In this document: positions 1-8,802 of the stretch, piece after piece
Layout of the letters: each line of letters opens with the position of its first letter
Position numbering within the stretch: position 1 is the first letter of the stretch
Assembly: GCA_963831385.1 (NCBI GenBank)
Contig: CAWHPW010000017.1
Coordinates: forward strand, 62,001-126,000
Length of the DNA: 64,000 bases
Direction: 5' to 3'
Source of the DNA: JACVRX01 sp963831385
GTDB lineage: Bacteria; Actinomycetota; Actinomycetes; Jiangellales; Jiangellaceae
Program-made: the position numbers and the translations under genes
The notes under the pieces: model-generated
Databases searched by the model: none
What the model saw: only the letters and a program-made list of their open reading frames with translations
What the model was told of the DNA's origin: nothing

Positions 1-856
1 AGGCCACGAGCGCGGGTGGGTCTCCGGGGCGCCGGTCGCGGTCCACGTGCGGTACCGGGTGGCCGGTCACCCGTCGGCACGCCTCGACCACCTCGCGAAC
101 GGTGTACCCGGTGCCCGTGCCGAGGTTGTAGACCCGATGCTCGCCAGGGACGACGGCGTCGAGCGCGAGCAGGTGCGCGTCGGCAAGGTCTTTGACGTGC
201 AGATAGTCCCGCACGGCGGTTCCGTCGCGGGTCGGGTAGTCCGTGCCGAAGACGTCCACCGACGCCCGGCGGCCGGCTGGAACGGCAAGGATGTTCGGGA
301 TCAGATGCGTCTCCGGGTCATGCCGCTCGCCCAGCCCAGCGAACGACCCGCCGACGTTGAAGTAGCGCAGACTGACGGAGGCCAGCCCATGAGCGGCCGC
401 TTCCCCGGCGATGGCGTGGTCCACGGCGAGCTTGGTCTGGCCGTACGGATTGGTCGGGACTGCCGGCATGTCCTCGGTGATAGGTGACACCGCTGGCATG
501 CCGTACGTCGCCGCCGTGGACGAGAAGACGAACGTCTTGACGCCGCTGTCGCGCATGGCCTGCAGCAGCCGGAGCGAGCCGACCACATTGTTCGACCAGT
601 ACAGCTCCGGTCGGGCGACTGACTCGGCGACCAGCGACTTCGCCGCAAAGTGCAGGACCGCGTCGAACCCCGCTCCGACCAGGACCTGCTCCGTGTCGGC
701 CACCCCGGCGTGGACGAACTCGGCGTCGGCTGGCACGGCGTCGCGGTGACCGGTCGAGAGATCGTCGAGGACGACGACGTCGTGACCGGCCTCCAGCAGG
801 CAGGCGGCGACGACCGAGCCGATGTACCCCGCACCCCCGGTGACCAGAAGTTTCAC
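1..856 (-). CDS. galE: UDP-glucose 4-epimerase, C-terminus beyond the window
   Basis: Interconverts UDP-glucose and UDP-galactose in the Leloir pathway. The reading frame from a GTG at 856 begins VKLLVTGGAGYIGS, the NAD-binding GxxGxxG motif of extended short-chain dehydrogenases. It continues with FSSTAATYG (catalytic Ser/Thr region), YGQTK (catalytic YxxxK), LRYFNVGG and RDYLHVKDLADAH, all GalE signatures. About 285 codons lie inside the window; the last 40 or so residues expected for the family are missing at position 1. The GTG start overlaps the galT stop (GTGA), so the two are translationally coupled, galT first. No frameshift seen. Confidence 0.93.
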   Translation of the reverse strand, partial: MKLLVTGGAGYIGSVVAACLLEAGHDVVVLDDLSTGHRDAVPADAEFVHAGVADTEQVLVGAGFDAVLHFAAKSLVAESVARPELYWSNNVVGSLRLLQAMRDSGVKTFVFSSTAATYGMPAVSPITEDMPAVPTNPYGQTKLAVDHAIAGEAAAHGLASVSLRYFNVGGSFAGLGERHDPETHLIPNILAVPAGRRASVDVFGTDYPTRDGTAVRDYLHVKDLADAHLLALDAVVPGEHRVYNLGTGTGYTVREVVEACRRVTGHPVPHVDRDRRPGDPPALVA

Positions 857-1942
857 GAGGCCACCTCACGCAGCCTGTGCGCGACGTCCTCCGGGAGGAC
901 GTCGGTGACGAACGCCCCCATGCCCGATTCCGAGCCGGCCAGGTACTTCAGCTTGTCCACCGCGCGCCGGATCGAGAAGACCTGCAGGTGCAGATAGGCG
1001 AGGTCGCGGTCGATGCGCACCGGCGCCTGGTGCCAGGCTGCGATGTAGGGGAGCGGCACGTCGAACAGCGCGTCCAGCCGGCGCAACACGATCGAGGTAG
1101 ATCCTGGCGAAGTCGTCGCGTTCGTCGTCGGAGAGTGCCGGCAGGTCGGCGACGTGCCGCCGAGGGTAGAGGTGGACCTCGACCGGCCAGCGGGCGGCCG
1201 CCGGGACGAAGGCCGTCCAATGCTCCGACTCGCCCACAATCCGCACCTCGGCGCGGCGTTCCTCGGCGAGCACGTCGGCGAACAGGTTCCGCCAGGTCCG
1301 CTCCCGGTGGCTGCGCGCGGTGTCGAGCATCCGCCGGGTACGCGGCGTGACGAACGGGTAGGCGTAGATCTGCCCGTGCGGGTGGGGCAGCGTGACCCCG
1401 ATCTCCCGACCGCGGTTCTCGAAGCAGAAGACTTGCTCGACGTGTGGCAGGCGTGACAACTCCGACGTCCGGTCGACCCACGCCTCGATCACCAGCCGTA
1501 CCCGTTCGGGCGAAAGCTGACCGAACGACGAGTCGTGGTCGCTGGTGAAGCACATGACCTCACAGCGGCCGTGCCCAGGTTCCCGGCGGAACAAGGATCC
1601 GCCCGGGTCGACGGCTTCCGGGACGTCGGACACCGACTGGGCGAACGAGGGGAAGCGGTTCTCGAAGACCACGACGTCGTAGTCCGGCGACGGGATCTCG
1701 GTCGAGCGCTCGGGAGTCGACGGGCACAGTGGGCACTCGTGAGTCGGGGGGAGATGCGTGCGGCCCTGGCGATGGGACGCGATACCCACCCACTCGTCCA
1801 GCACGGCGTCATACCGAACCTCCGACGCGGTGGCCGTGGGCGGCAGTGTCCGTGGATCATGCAGTACCCGGACGGCGTCGTCGGCCTCGTCGAAGTAGAT
1901 GATCTCCCGCCCGTCGGCGAGCCGGGCCGAAGTTCGCTTCAC
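853..1942 (-). CDS. galT: Galactose-1-phosphate uridylyltransferase (one frameshift)
   Basis: Transfers UMP from UDP-glucose to galactose-1-phosphate in the Leloir pathway. Starting at GTG 1942 the protein shows the zinc-type N-terminal CPLCPS motif, FENRFPSF, and the active-site segment TLPHPHGQIYAYP with the catalytic HPH triad, followed by VEVHLYPRRHV. Near position 1090 the frame breaks: upstream of it reads FARIYLD, and the correct C-terminal sequence (VLRRLDALFDVPLPYIAAWH through LKYLAGSESGMG) continues in another frame to the stop at 853. One extra base explains this, so sequencing error is more likely than inactivation. Forms a galT-galE operon, divergent from the CNNM gene. Confidence 0.9.
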
Positions 1943-2036
1943 GACCGGGACGCTACCGTGCGGCCGGTCGTTAGATTGTCTGCGTGGACCAGCCCTGCCT
2001 TAGCGCTCCGCCAGGTCCGCGCGGGCGCGCACGACG

Positions 2037-3356
2037 ATGAACGAGACACTGGCGAATATCGGGCTGGTCCTGCTGTTCATCCTCATCGGCGGCGTCTTCG
2101 CGGCGGCGGAGATCGCCCTGGTCTCGTTGCGGGAGAGCCAGCTCACTCAGATCGCCCAGCGCGGCCGCCGCGGCGAACGGGTCGCACAGCTGGCTCGTAA
2201 CCCCAACCGGTTCCTCGCGGCGGTCCAGATCGGTGTCACCGCGGCCGGGTTCTTCTCCGCGGCGTTCGGCGCCACCACGCTGGCCGACGACGTCACCCCG
2301 GCGCTGGTCGGCTGGGGCATGTCGGCTGAGCTTGCCGAACCGCTCGCGCTGGTCGTCATCACGTTGGCGATCGTCTATCTGTCTCTCGTCCTGGGGGAGC
2401 TGGCACCGAAGCGGCTCGCGCTGCAGCGCGCTGAAAGCGTGGCGACGGCCGTGGCGCCACCTCTGGACCGGTTCGCCAGCCTGATGCGGCCGGTCATCTG
2501 GCTGCTCTCCCGGTCGACCGACGTGGTCGTCCGGCTGCTCGGTGGGGATCCTGGCGCGGGCCGGCCGGAGGTCACCGAGGAAGAGTTGCGCGACCTGCTC
2601 TCCGGCCACGAGGCCCTCAGCGAGGAGGAGCGGAAGATCGTCGAGGACGTCTTCGCCGCCGGTGATCGTCAGGTCCGCGAAGTGATGCGCCCGCGAACCG
2701 AGGTCGACTTCCTCGACGCCGCTCTCCCCATCGCTGAGGCGGTCAAGATGGCCAGCGAGATGCCGCACTCCCGGTACCCGGTCGTGCGCGGATCTTCCGA
2801 CGACGTCGTCGGCTTCATCCATGTGCGCGACTTGTTCGCGCCCGACGTCGCCAACCGCAGCGTCCGGGTCGGCGAGCTGGTTCGCGAGATCGTCCTGTTG
2901 CCAGGAACCAAGCGCCTGCTCCCGGGCCTGTCGGAGATGCGGCGAGCGGGTGCTCACATTGCCGTCGTCGTCGACGAGTACGGCGGGACAGCCGGCATCG
3001 TCACGCTCGAGGATTTGGTCGAGGAGCTGATCGGTGACATCCGGGACGAGTACGACGCTGCCGACGAGTTCCCGGCCGGCGCACTGGGTGGGGCGATGGA
3101 CCTCGACGGTCTGCTCAACATCGAGGACTTCGCGGAGCAGACAGGAGTCGAGTTGCCCGACGGGCCCTACGAAACCGTCGCCGGTTACGTCATGGCGACA
3201 TTGGGTCGCCTGCCGGGAGAGGGCGACTCGGTGCCGATCGACGGGCACCGGCTCGAGGTGCTGTCTCTGGACGGACGACGCGTCGCGCGGTTGCGGCTGA
3301 CGCCAGACCGAGCGGCGGGCGAACACGGTGAACCGGACGCAGATTCGCCGCGGTGA
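2037..3356 (+). CDS. CNNM/CorC-family membrane protein with CBS pair (HlyC-like)
   Basis: 439-residue integral membrane protein of the family often named hemolysin-like but now linked to Mg2+/Co2+ transport (CNNM/CorB). The N-terminal DUF21 region has about four hydrophobic segments (residues ~5-25, 60-80, 95-125, 145-160), including VLGELAPKRLALQ. A tandem CBS pair follows (PRTEVDFLD, SRYPVVRG, VVDEYGGTAGIVTLEDLVEE), then a C-terminal CorC/HlyC domain (DGLLNIEDF, YETVAGYVMATLG). Start is ATG 2037. The stop overlaps the GTG of trpS by four bases. The specific substrate cannot be read from the sequence. Confidence 0.85.
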   Translation: MNETLANIGLVLLFILIGGVFAAAEIALVSLRESQLTQIAQRGRRGERVAQLARNPNRFLAAVQIGVTAAGFFSAAFGATTLADDVTPALVGWGMSAELAEPLALVVITLAIVYLSLVLGELAPKRLALQRAESVATAVAPPLDRFASLMRPVIWLLSRSTDVVVRLLGGDPGAGRPEVTEEELRDLLSGHEALSEEERKIVEDVFAAGDRQVREVMRPRTEVDFLDAALPIAEAVKMASEMPHSRYPVVRGSSDDVVGFIHVRDLFAPDVANRSVRVGELVREIVLLPGTKRLLPGLSEMRRAGAHIAVVVDEYGGTAGIVTLEDLVEELIGDIRDEYDAADEFPAGALGGAMDLDGLLNIEDFAEQTGVELPDGPYETVAGYVMATLGRLPGEGDSVPIDGHRLEVLSLDGRRVARLRLTPDRAAGEHGEPDADSPR

Positions 3357-4405
3357 CCGACGACCGCACAGTGCCGACCGGTGCTGACACAATGGCCGGC
3401 ATGGCCGCCCGACCCCGCGTGTTTTCCGGCATGCAACCCGATGCCGACGCCTTGCATCTCGGCAACTATCTCGGGGCGCTCGTCCAGTGGGTGGCATTGC
3501 AGGAGTCGCACGAGGCGTTCTACTGCGTCGTCGACCTGCACGCCATAACGTCAGGTCACGATCCGGAGCGACTGCGCCACCGCACTCGAGTCACGGCCGC
3601 TCAGTACCTCGCGGGAGGGGTCGACCCGGAGCGCAGCGTGCTGTTCGTACAGAGTCATGCTCCCGAGCACACACAGCTATCGTGGGTTCTCGGCTGCATC
3701 ACCGGCTTCGGTGAGGCATCGCGGATGACCCAGTTCAAGGAGAAGTCGACCCGGCCCGGCAGCGACGGCCCGACCGTAGGCCTCTTCGCGTATCCGATCT
3801 TGCAGGCCGCCGACATCCTTCTCTACAACGCCGACCGGGTACCCGTCGGTGAGGACCAGCGCCAGCATGTCGAGCTCACCCGGGACCTCGCGCACCGTTT
3901 CAACACCCGGTTCGGGCCGACGTTCGTGCTGCCCGAGCCGTACATCGTCAAGGCGACCGCGAAGATCTACGACCTGCAAGCCGTCGAGAGCAAGATGAGC
4001 AAGAGCATCGGCGGCAGTGGCTGCGTGTGGATGCTGGAGGATCCGCAGTCCATCGAGAAGAAGATCAGGGGTGCCGTGACGGACACCGGCCGCGACGTTG
4101 TGGCCGATCCGGTCGGCAAGCCTGGCGTGACGAACCTGATGACGATCCTGTCCGCGTTCGGCAACCGGTCTATCGAGCAGATCGAGCGCGACTTCGAGGG
4201 CCGCGGCTACGGCGACTTGAAGAAAGAGGTCGCAGCCGCTGTCCTGGACACGGTGGTGCCTTTTCAGTCCCGGGTCCGCACCCTGCTCGACGACCCGGCG
4301 GAGCTCGACTCACTGCTCGCGCGAGGAGCACAGCGGGCTCGGGAGGTTTCTTCGCGTACTCTCGCCCAGGTGTATGACCGCGTCGGCTTCGTCGCCGCCC
4401 GGTGA
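3353..4405 (+). CDS. trpS: Tryptophanyl-tRNA synthetase
   Basis: Charges tRNA-Trp in the cytoplasm. Class I features: FSGMQPDADALHLGNYLGA, the TrpRS form of the HIGH motif, then GVDPERSVLFVQS, TVGLFAYPILQAADILLY, VGEDQRQHVELTRD and the KMSKS loop (SKMSKSIGG). The 350-residue length from GTG 3353 includes an extension of about 15 residues before MAARPRVFSG; an internal ATG at 3401 would give a more typical N-terminus. The GTG is favoured by its 4-nt overlap with the upstream stop. The downstream 2H phosphoesterase again overlaps by 4 nt, so the three genes look like one operon. Confidence 0.96.
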   Translation: MTDDRTVPTGADTMAGMAARPRVFSGMQPDADALHLGNYLGALVQWVALQESHEAFYCVVDLHAITSGHDPERLRHRTRVTAAQYLAGGVDPERSVLFVQSHAPEHTQLSWVLGCITGFGEASRMTQFKEKSTRPGSDGPTVGLFAYPILQAADILLYNADRVPVGEDQRQHVELTRDLAHRFNTRFGPTFVLPEPYIVKATAKIYDLQAVESKMSKSIGGSGCVWMLEDPQSIEKKIRGAVTDTGRDVVADPVGKPGVTNLMTILSAFGNRSIEQIERDFEGRGYGDLKKEVAAAVLDTVVPFQSRVRTLLDDPAELDSLLARGAQRAREVSSRTLAQVYDRVGFVAAR

Positions 4406-4956
4406 ACGGTCCTGGCACGACCGGCGCTCGCACCATCGGTGTTGCCATCCCTGTGCCCGAACCCTTCGCCGCGGAGTTGCAGGGTTGGCGGCGCGCCTTC
4501 GGAGACCCGATGGCGCGGGCGATTCCGCCACACATCACTTTGCTCCCCCCGACCCATATCCCGGGTGGGGGGTTGCCGACCGTCGAGAAGCACCTGGCCG
4601 AGGTGTCTGCGGCTGGTGAGCCGTTTCGCGTCCGGCTCCGCGGGACGGCGACATTCCGGCCGGTATCGCCAGTGGTGTTCGTGGCCCTGGCCGAGGGCAT
4701 CTCGGCCTGCGAGATGTTGTCCAAGGCGGTGCGGACGGGGCCGTTGCCGGGCGAGCTCACCTACCCGTACCACCCCCACGTCACGGTGGCGCACGATCTC
4801 CCCGCCGACGTGCTGGACCGGGCGTTTGAGCAGCTCGCCGACTACGCGGCGGATTTCTCGGTGACCGCGTTCAGCCTCTACGAGCACGGCGCGGACCAGG
4901 TCTGGCGACCGCGGCACTCGTTCTCGCTCGGCGGACTCGACTCCGCCATACGGTGA
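4402..4956 (+). CDS. 2H phosphoesterase (2'-5' RNA ligase family)
   Basis: A 184-residue member of the 2H phosphoesterase superfamily, defined by two HxT/S motifs. Here these are PPHITLLPP (residues ~43-51) and YHPHVTVAH (~118-126). Family members cleave or form 2'-5' or cyclic phosphodiesters in RNA or nucleotides; the physiological substrate of actinobacterial members next to trpS is not established. Start is GTG 4402, overlapping the trpS stop. Its 3' end overlaps the convergent carboxypeptidase gene by 86 nt, and both frames look intact. Confidence 0.82.
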   Translation: MNGPGTTGARTIGVAIPVPEPFAAELQGWRRAFGDPMARAIPPHITLLPPTHIPGGGLPTVEKHLAEVSAAGEPFRVRLRGTATFRPVSPVVFVALAEGISACEMLSKAVRTGPLPGELTYPYHPHVTVAHDLPADVLDRAFEQLADYAADFSVTAFSLYEHGADQVWRPRHSFSLGGLDSAIR

Positions 4957-6178
4957 GCACAGCCACGAGCACGGCAACCAGAGCACCAGCGGGCCATACC
5001 CACGCCGATCTCGATGTTGCGGGCTGGGAGCCGTCACTGCCCGCCGTCGCCGCCTCTTGCGGCACTGATGCTGCTGATCTAGCGCTGTCGTGCGCTTGGA
5101 CGGCGGCGGCCACCTCGGTCGGCGTCACGAGCTGACCGACGGACGCCGCGTCTCCAGGCAAGGCGAAAGCCCAGTCGAACAAAGCGCTGGCAGCAGGCTC
5201 CGCACGATCCTCACTGCCGAGGACTACCGCGACCAGCTGGACGCCGTTCCGCTCGGCAGCAGCGACCAGGGTGTGTCCCGAAAGCGTCGTGAACCCGGTC
5301 TTGAGCCCGACTGCGCCGGCGTAGCTGCCGAGCAGGCGATTGTGGTTCTGGATCTGGAAGGTCGTGGCATCGAGTCCGGGGAAGTCGTACGTCTGGGTCC
5401 GGGTGACTGCTGCAAGCTCTTTGTCATCGAGGACCTCACGCGCAATGAGGGCGAGGTCATAGGCCGATGTGCGCTGCCGGGGATCGTCGAGTCCGTGCGT
5501 CGTAATCGCCGTGGTGTCGAAGGCACCGAGCCGTTCCGCCTCTTTCCCCATCAGGCTGAGTGCGCGCGATTGGCCTCCGACGAGCTGCGCCAGCGCATTC
5601 GCGGTGTCGTTGCCCGATGCGAGGAGGAGGCCGTGGATGAGTTCGTCGCGTGAATAGCGCTGGCCGGGCACGAGCCCGACTCGGCTGCCCTCGACTGTGA
5701 CGTCGGCGTCAGTGGCGGTGTATGTCGCATCCACATCGACCTCGGGGAGAAGCGCGATTGCTGTCAGCAGCTTGATCGTGCTCGCCGGCGGCAGTCCGAC
5801 ATGGGGGTTCAACGCTGCGAGGACTCGGCCCGACTCGACATCCGCGACAAGCCACGCCGTCGCTGCGACGGCGGGCGGTGGAGCGACGCCGTCGGCAACG
5901 ACCGGAACTCCGCTGGTTCCCAACCGTGCGCCGCCAACGACCTCCTCGAACGGGGAGCCCGGTGGCGGCGCAAGTGTGTGGATGGGCTCTGGCGCTGGCA
6001 CCCCCGCCGTCTCGACGGAGCCCGGGGCCGGGGTGGCTACTGCCGGCCCCGCCGCGGCGGCGATCGCGGCCACACAGCCGATGATGCGGGCTGCAACCCC
6101 ACGACGAGATCGAACTCCCCGATGGCGAGCGCAGCCCCGTTGGGGCGCCGGCCTGAGCGGATGTCGCATTTCGGGCAT
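4871..6178 (-). CDS. Serine D-alanyl-D-alanine carboxypeptidase (DacA/PBP5-like)
   Basis: Exported class-C penicillin-binding protein that trims the terminal D-Ala of peptidoglycan stem peptides. All three active-site motifs are present: PASTIKLLTA (SxxK), ASGNDTANAL (SxN) and GLKTGFTTLSG (KTG). An Arg-rich N-terminus followed by a hydrophobic run (IIGCVAAIAAAAGPAVA) acts as signal peptide. A C-terminal segment WVWPAGALVAVLVAVLTVW followed by basic residues looks like a membrane anchor, the layout of mycobacterial DacB-type enzymes. The frame is open from a GTG at 6208; I prefer ATG 6178 because a possible -10 element (TACGCT) sits between the two. Confidence 0.9.
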   Translation of the reverse strand: MPEMRHPLRPAPQRGCARHRGVRSRRGVAARIIGCVAAIAAAAGPAVATPAPGSVETAGVPAPEPIHTLAPPPGSPFEEVVGGARLGTSGVPVVADGVAPPPAVAATAWLVADVESGRVLAALNPHVGLPPASTIKLLTAIALLPEVDVDATYTATDADVTVEGSRVGLVPGQRYSRDELIHGLLLASGNDTANALAQLVGGQSRALSLMGKEAERLGAFDTTAITTHGLDDPRQRTSAYDLALIAREVLDDKELAAVTRTQTYDFPGLDATTFQIQNHNRLLGSYAGAVGLKTGFTTLSGHTLVAAAERNGVQLVAVVLGSEDRAEPAASALFDWAFALPGDAASVGQLVTPTEVAAAVQAHDSARSAASVPQEAATAGSDGSQPATSRSAWVWPAGALVAVLVAVLTVWRSRVRRARTSAAVARPGPRRARRG

Positions 6179-6224
6179 GGTGCGGCCAGCGTACGGTCGG
6201 GAAGTCACTGACAGGAGGCTGGGC

Positions 6225-6987
6225 GTGTGGGACCCACAGCGCTACCTGGTGTTCGGCGACGAGCGGGCTCGCCCTTTCCACGACCTCATGTCTGTCGTGG
6301 GCGCGCACGATCCACGGGAGGTTGCGGATCTCGGCTGCGGGCCGGGCAACCTGACGGCAACGCTCGCGCAGCGATGGCCGGCTGCGCGAGTCGTCGGCGT
6401 CGACTCGTCGGCGGAGATGGTCGCGGTAGCTCGTGAGCTCGACGGTATCGAGGTCGTCCACGCCGACCTGCGGGAGTGGACACCTGACCGTCCCGTCGAC
6501 GTGCTGGTGTCCAACGCGACGTTGCAGTGGGTGCCCGATCATCTCGGCCTGCTTCCCCAACTGGTCGCGGCGGTCGCCCCGGACGGCTGGTTCGCCTTTC
6601 AGGTCCCGGGCAACTTCACCGAGGCAACGCATGTCCTGCTCTACCGGCTGGCCGACTCCCCGCAGTGGCGGGACCGGATCGGCGTGGGGCACGTCCCGCG
6701 CCCGTCGTCACATGAACCGGCGGAGTACCTCGCCGTCCTCGCGGAGCTCGACCTTGCCGTTCAGGTTTGGGAGACGACGTACTTCCACGTCTTGTCCGGG
6801 GACGACGCGGTTCTCGCAATGGGTGAGCGGCACGGCGCTGCGTCCTGTACTCGCGGCGCTGACCCAGGACGAGCAGGCCGAGTTCACCCGCGAATACGGA
6901 GCTTTGCTGCGGGCGGCCTACCCGCGTAAGCCTTCCGGCACGGTGCTGCCCTACCGGCGGATCTTCGCCGTTGCGCACCGCAGCTGA
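6225..6987 (+). CDS. Trans-aconitate 2-methyltransferase-like SAM methyltransferase (one frameshift)
   Basis: Class I SAM-dependent methyltransferase closely resembling Tam, which methylates trans-aconitate. GTG 6225 follows a good ribosome site (AGGAGG at 6213). The protein begins VWDPQRYLVFGDERARPF, then the SAM motif VADLGCGPGNLTATL, the acidic VVGVDSSAEM, and VSNATLQWVPDH, all Tam-like. Near 6815 one extra base shifts the frame (DAVL to QWVSGTALRPVLAAL); the family C-terminus then runs to 6987. Divergent from the carboxypeptidase and overlapping the tail of the TetR frame. Substrate is inferred from family resemblance only. Confidence 0.8.
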
Positions 6988-7654
6988 CCGGTGCCCTAGC
7001 GGTCGGCCAAAGGCGGGGCTTGCCCTCCAGGCCGGCGAGTCCGTTCCAGGCCAGGTTGACCAGGTGGGCGGCGACGTCGGCCTTCTTGGGCTTGCGAACG
7101 TCCAGCCACCACTGGCCGGTCAATGCGACCATCCCGACCAACATCTGCGCGTACATCGGAGCGAGCTTGGGTTCGAAGCCGCGCGCCTTGAACTGCGCGG
7201 CCAGGAGATGCTCGACCTGGCTGGCGGCGTCGGAGATGAGGCTGGCAAAGCCACCGGTGGATTGGGCGACCGGCGAGTCGCGGACCAGGATGCGGAAGCC
7301 GTCGGTCGACGTCTCGATGTAGTCGAGCAGCGACAGGGCGGCGTACTCGAGCACCGTGCGGGGATGCGCAGCCGATTGCAGCGCGCTGGTGATGCGCTCG
7401 AGCAATTGCTCCATCTCGCGGTCGACGACGACGGCGTACAGCCCTTCCTTGCCCCCGAAGTGCTCGTAGACGACCGGCTTGGACACCTTGGCCCGGCTGG
7501 CGATCTCCTCGATCGACGTGCCGTCGAAGCCACGTTCGGCGAACAGCGCCCGACCGATGTCCAGCAGCTGCTCACGGCGCTGCTTTCCGGTCATTCGGAC
7601 CCGGCTGGGCGTCGCTCTCGAACGTGCCGTGCTCGGCTCGGTCACGGTGCTCAT
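6884..7654 (-). CDS. TetR-family regulator, end uncertain
   Basis: Starts at ATG 7654. The N-terminal TetR helix-turn-helix is clear: RREQLLDIGRALFAERGF, TSIEEIASRAKVSKPVVYEH, FGGKEGLYAVVVDREM. The ligand-binding half continues to NLAWNGLAGLEGKPRL. It resembles the TetR regulator that lies next to glmU/mfd in mycobacteria. The last ~35 residues overlap the convergent methyltransferase and do not look like TetR sequence; one missing base in the CTTTGG stretch near 7008 would end the protein at a TAG near 6998. It lies 49 nt downstream of the desaturase gene on the same strand and could control it through the 8743-8760 palindrome, which is inference. Confidence 0.85.
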   Translation of the reverse strand: MSTVTEPSTARSRATPSRVRMTGKQRREQLLDIGRALFAERGFDGTSIEEIASRAKVSKPVVYEHFGGKEGLYAVVVDREMEQLLERITSALQSAAHPRTVLEYAALSLLDYIETSTDGFRILVRDSPVAQSTGGFASLISDAASQVEHLLAAQFKARGFEPKLAPMYAQMLVGMVALTGQWWLDVRKPKKADVAAHLVNLAWNGLAGLEGKPRLWPTARAPVSCGAQRRRSAGRAAPCRKAYAGRPPAAKLRIRG

Positions 7655-7703
7655 GATTCCTGTCGCCTGTGCCGGTGGCGGTGGCCTGCGCGCCGGAGCG
7701 CCA

Positions 7704-8699
7704 TCAGGGAGCGACGAGTGTCTTCTCGCCGCCGTAGTCGTCGATGCGCTTGGCCCGGATACGGTCCTCGCTCGGCCAGCGGACGTCCCACGCCCAGCCC
7801 AGCTTCTCCAACGCCCAGATGACCCGTGCGCTGCCGTCGATCTGGCCCTTGAGGACGCCGTGGCGGGCGCAGGTCGGGTCGGCGTGGTGGAGGTTGTGCC
7901 AGGACTCGCCCATCGACAGCAAAGCGAGCCACCACACGTTGCCGGACTTGTCGCGGCTCTCGAACGGCCGCTCGCCGACGGCATGGCAGATCGAGTTGAT
8001 CGACCACGTGACGTGGTGTAGCAGCCCGACCCGGACCAGCGTGCCCCAGAAGAAGCCGGTCACCGCACCCTGCCAGGACCACGACAGCAGCCCACCGAGC
8101 ACGGCCGGTAGCAGCAGCGAGATGACGGTCAGCCACGGGAAGGCTTTGCTGATCCGCCGGATGTCATCGTCCTTGAGCAGGTCGGGGGCGTACTGCTTCT
8201 GGTTGGTCTGCTCGACGTCGAACATCCAGCCCATGTGGGCGTAGAACAAGCCCTTCATCAGCGCCGGAATGGTCTCGCCATAGCGCCACGGGGAATGCGG
8301 GTCGCCATCCTTGTCGGAGTACTTGTGGTGCTTGCGGTGGTCTGCCACCCACCGGATCACTGGGCCCTCGATGGCGAGGCTGCCGGCAACCGCTAGGCCG
8401 ATCTTCGTGCCGCGGTTCGCCTTGAACGCTCGGTGGGTGAAGTGACGATGGAACCCGACGGTGATGCCGATCCCAGAGACGAGGTACATCACGGTGGCGA
8501 TCGCGAGGTCGAGCCAGCCGAGCCAGCCGCCCCAGGCGAACGGGATCGCCACCAGGATGGCCAGGAACGGGACGGCAATGAACGTGCCCAGGATGATCCG
8601 CTCGGACCGAGACTGCTGGTCGCCGCTGACGGTGCCCTGAGGCAACGCGCCGGATGTCGTCGTGGGACTGGCTACTTCGGTGACGGTGGGAGGCGTCAT
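7704..8699 (-). CDS. Membrane fatty-acid (acyl-CoA delta-9-type) desaturase
   Basis: 331-residue membrane di-iron desaturase. The three histidine boxes are present: HRHFTH (residues ~84-89), DHRKHH (~122-127) and ESWHNLHHADP (~262-272). Hydrophobic segments flank the first box (IILGTFIAVPFLAILVAI, LAIATVMYLVSGIGI) and lie between boxes two and three (LTVISLLLPAVLGGLL). This is the soluble-acyl-CoA/lipid desaturase type (stearoyl-CoA desaturase, mycobacterial DesA3) that introduces a cis double bond into saturated acyl chains. Followed closely by tetR on the same strand; a palindrome lies 43 nt upstream of the start. Intact. Confidence 0.93.
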   Translation of the reverse strand: MTPPTVTEVASPTTTSGALPQGTVSGDQQSRSERIILGTFIAVPFLAILVAIPFAWGGWLGWLDLAIATVMYLVSGIGITVGFHRHFTHRAFKANRGTKIGLAVAGSLAIEGPVIRWVADHRKHHKYSDKDGDPHSPWRYGETIPALMKGLFYAHMGWMFDVEQTNQKQYAPDLLKDDDIRRISKAFPWLTVISLLLPAVLGGLLSWSWQGAVTGFFWGTLVRVGLLHHVTWSINSICHAVGERPFESRDKSGNVWWLALLSMGESWHNLHHADPTCARHGVLKGQIDGSARVIWALEKLGWAWDVRWPSEDRIRAKRIDDYGGEKTLVAP

Positions 8700-8742
8700 G
8701 CGCGGCTCCGTCCAGGAGGTGGCTTGTGGCTACGCTACCGTA

Positions 8743-8760
8743 ACCTACGGTACCGTAGGT
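8743..8760. promoter_or_regulatory. 18-bp perfect palindrome, likely TetR operator for the desaturase
   Basis: The sequence acctacggtaccgtaggt is its own reverse complement. A further TACCGTA half-site at 8736-8742 forms an overlapping inverted repeat with TACGGTA at 8746-8752, so two dimers might bind. The element sits 43 bp before the desaturase start and 43 bp before ATG 8803 of the divergent HTH gene. Palindromes of this size are typical TetR-family sites, and a tetR gene lies directly downstream of the desaturase. Binding by that protein is inferred. Confidence 0.65.
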
Positions 8761-8802
8761 ACCCAAACTCGTGGGTGCCGAAACGGACTCCGGATCGTCA
8801 AC

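Noticed and set aside
1971..3497. 508-codon leftward open frame opposite the CNNM gene
   Set aside because: Shadow of the real gene on the other strand; Gly/Asp/Arg-rich product with no motif, no ribosome site.
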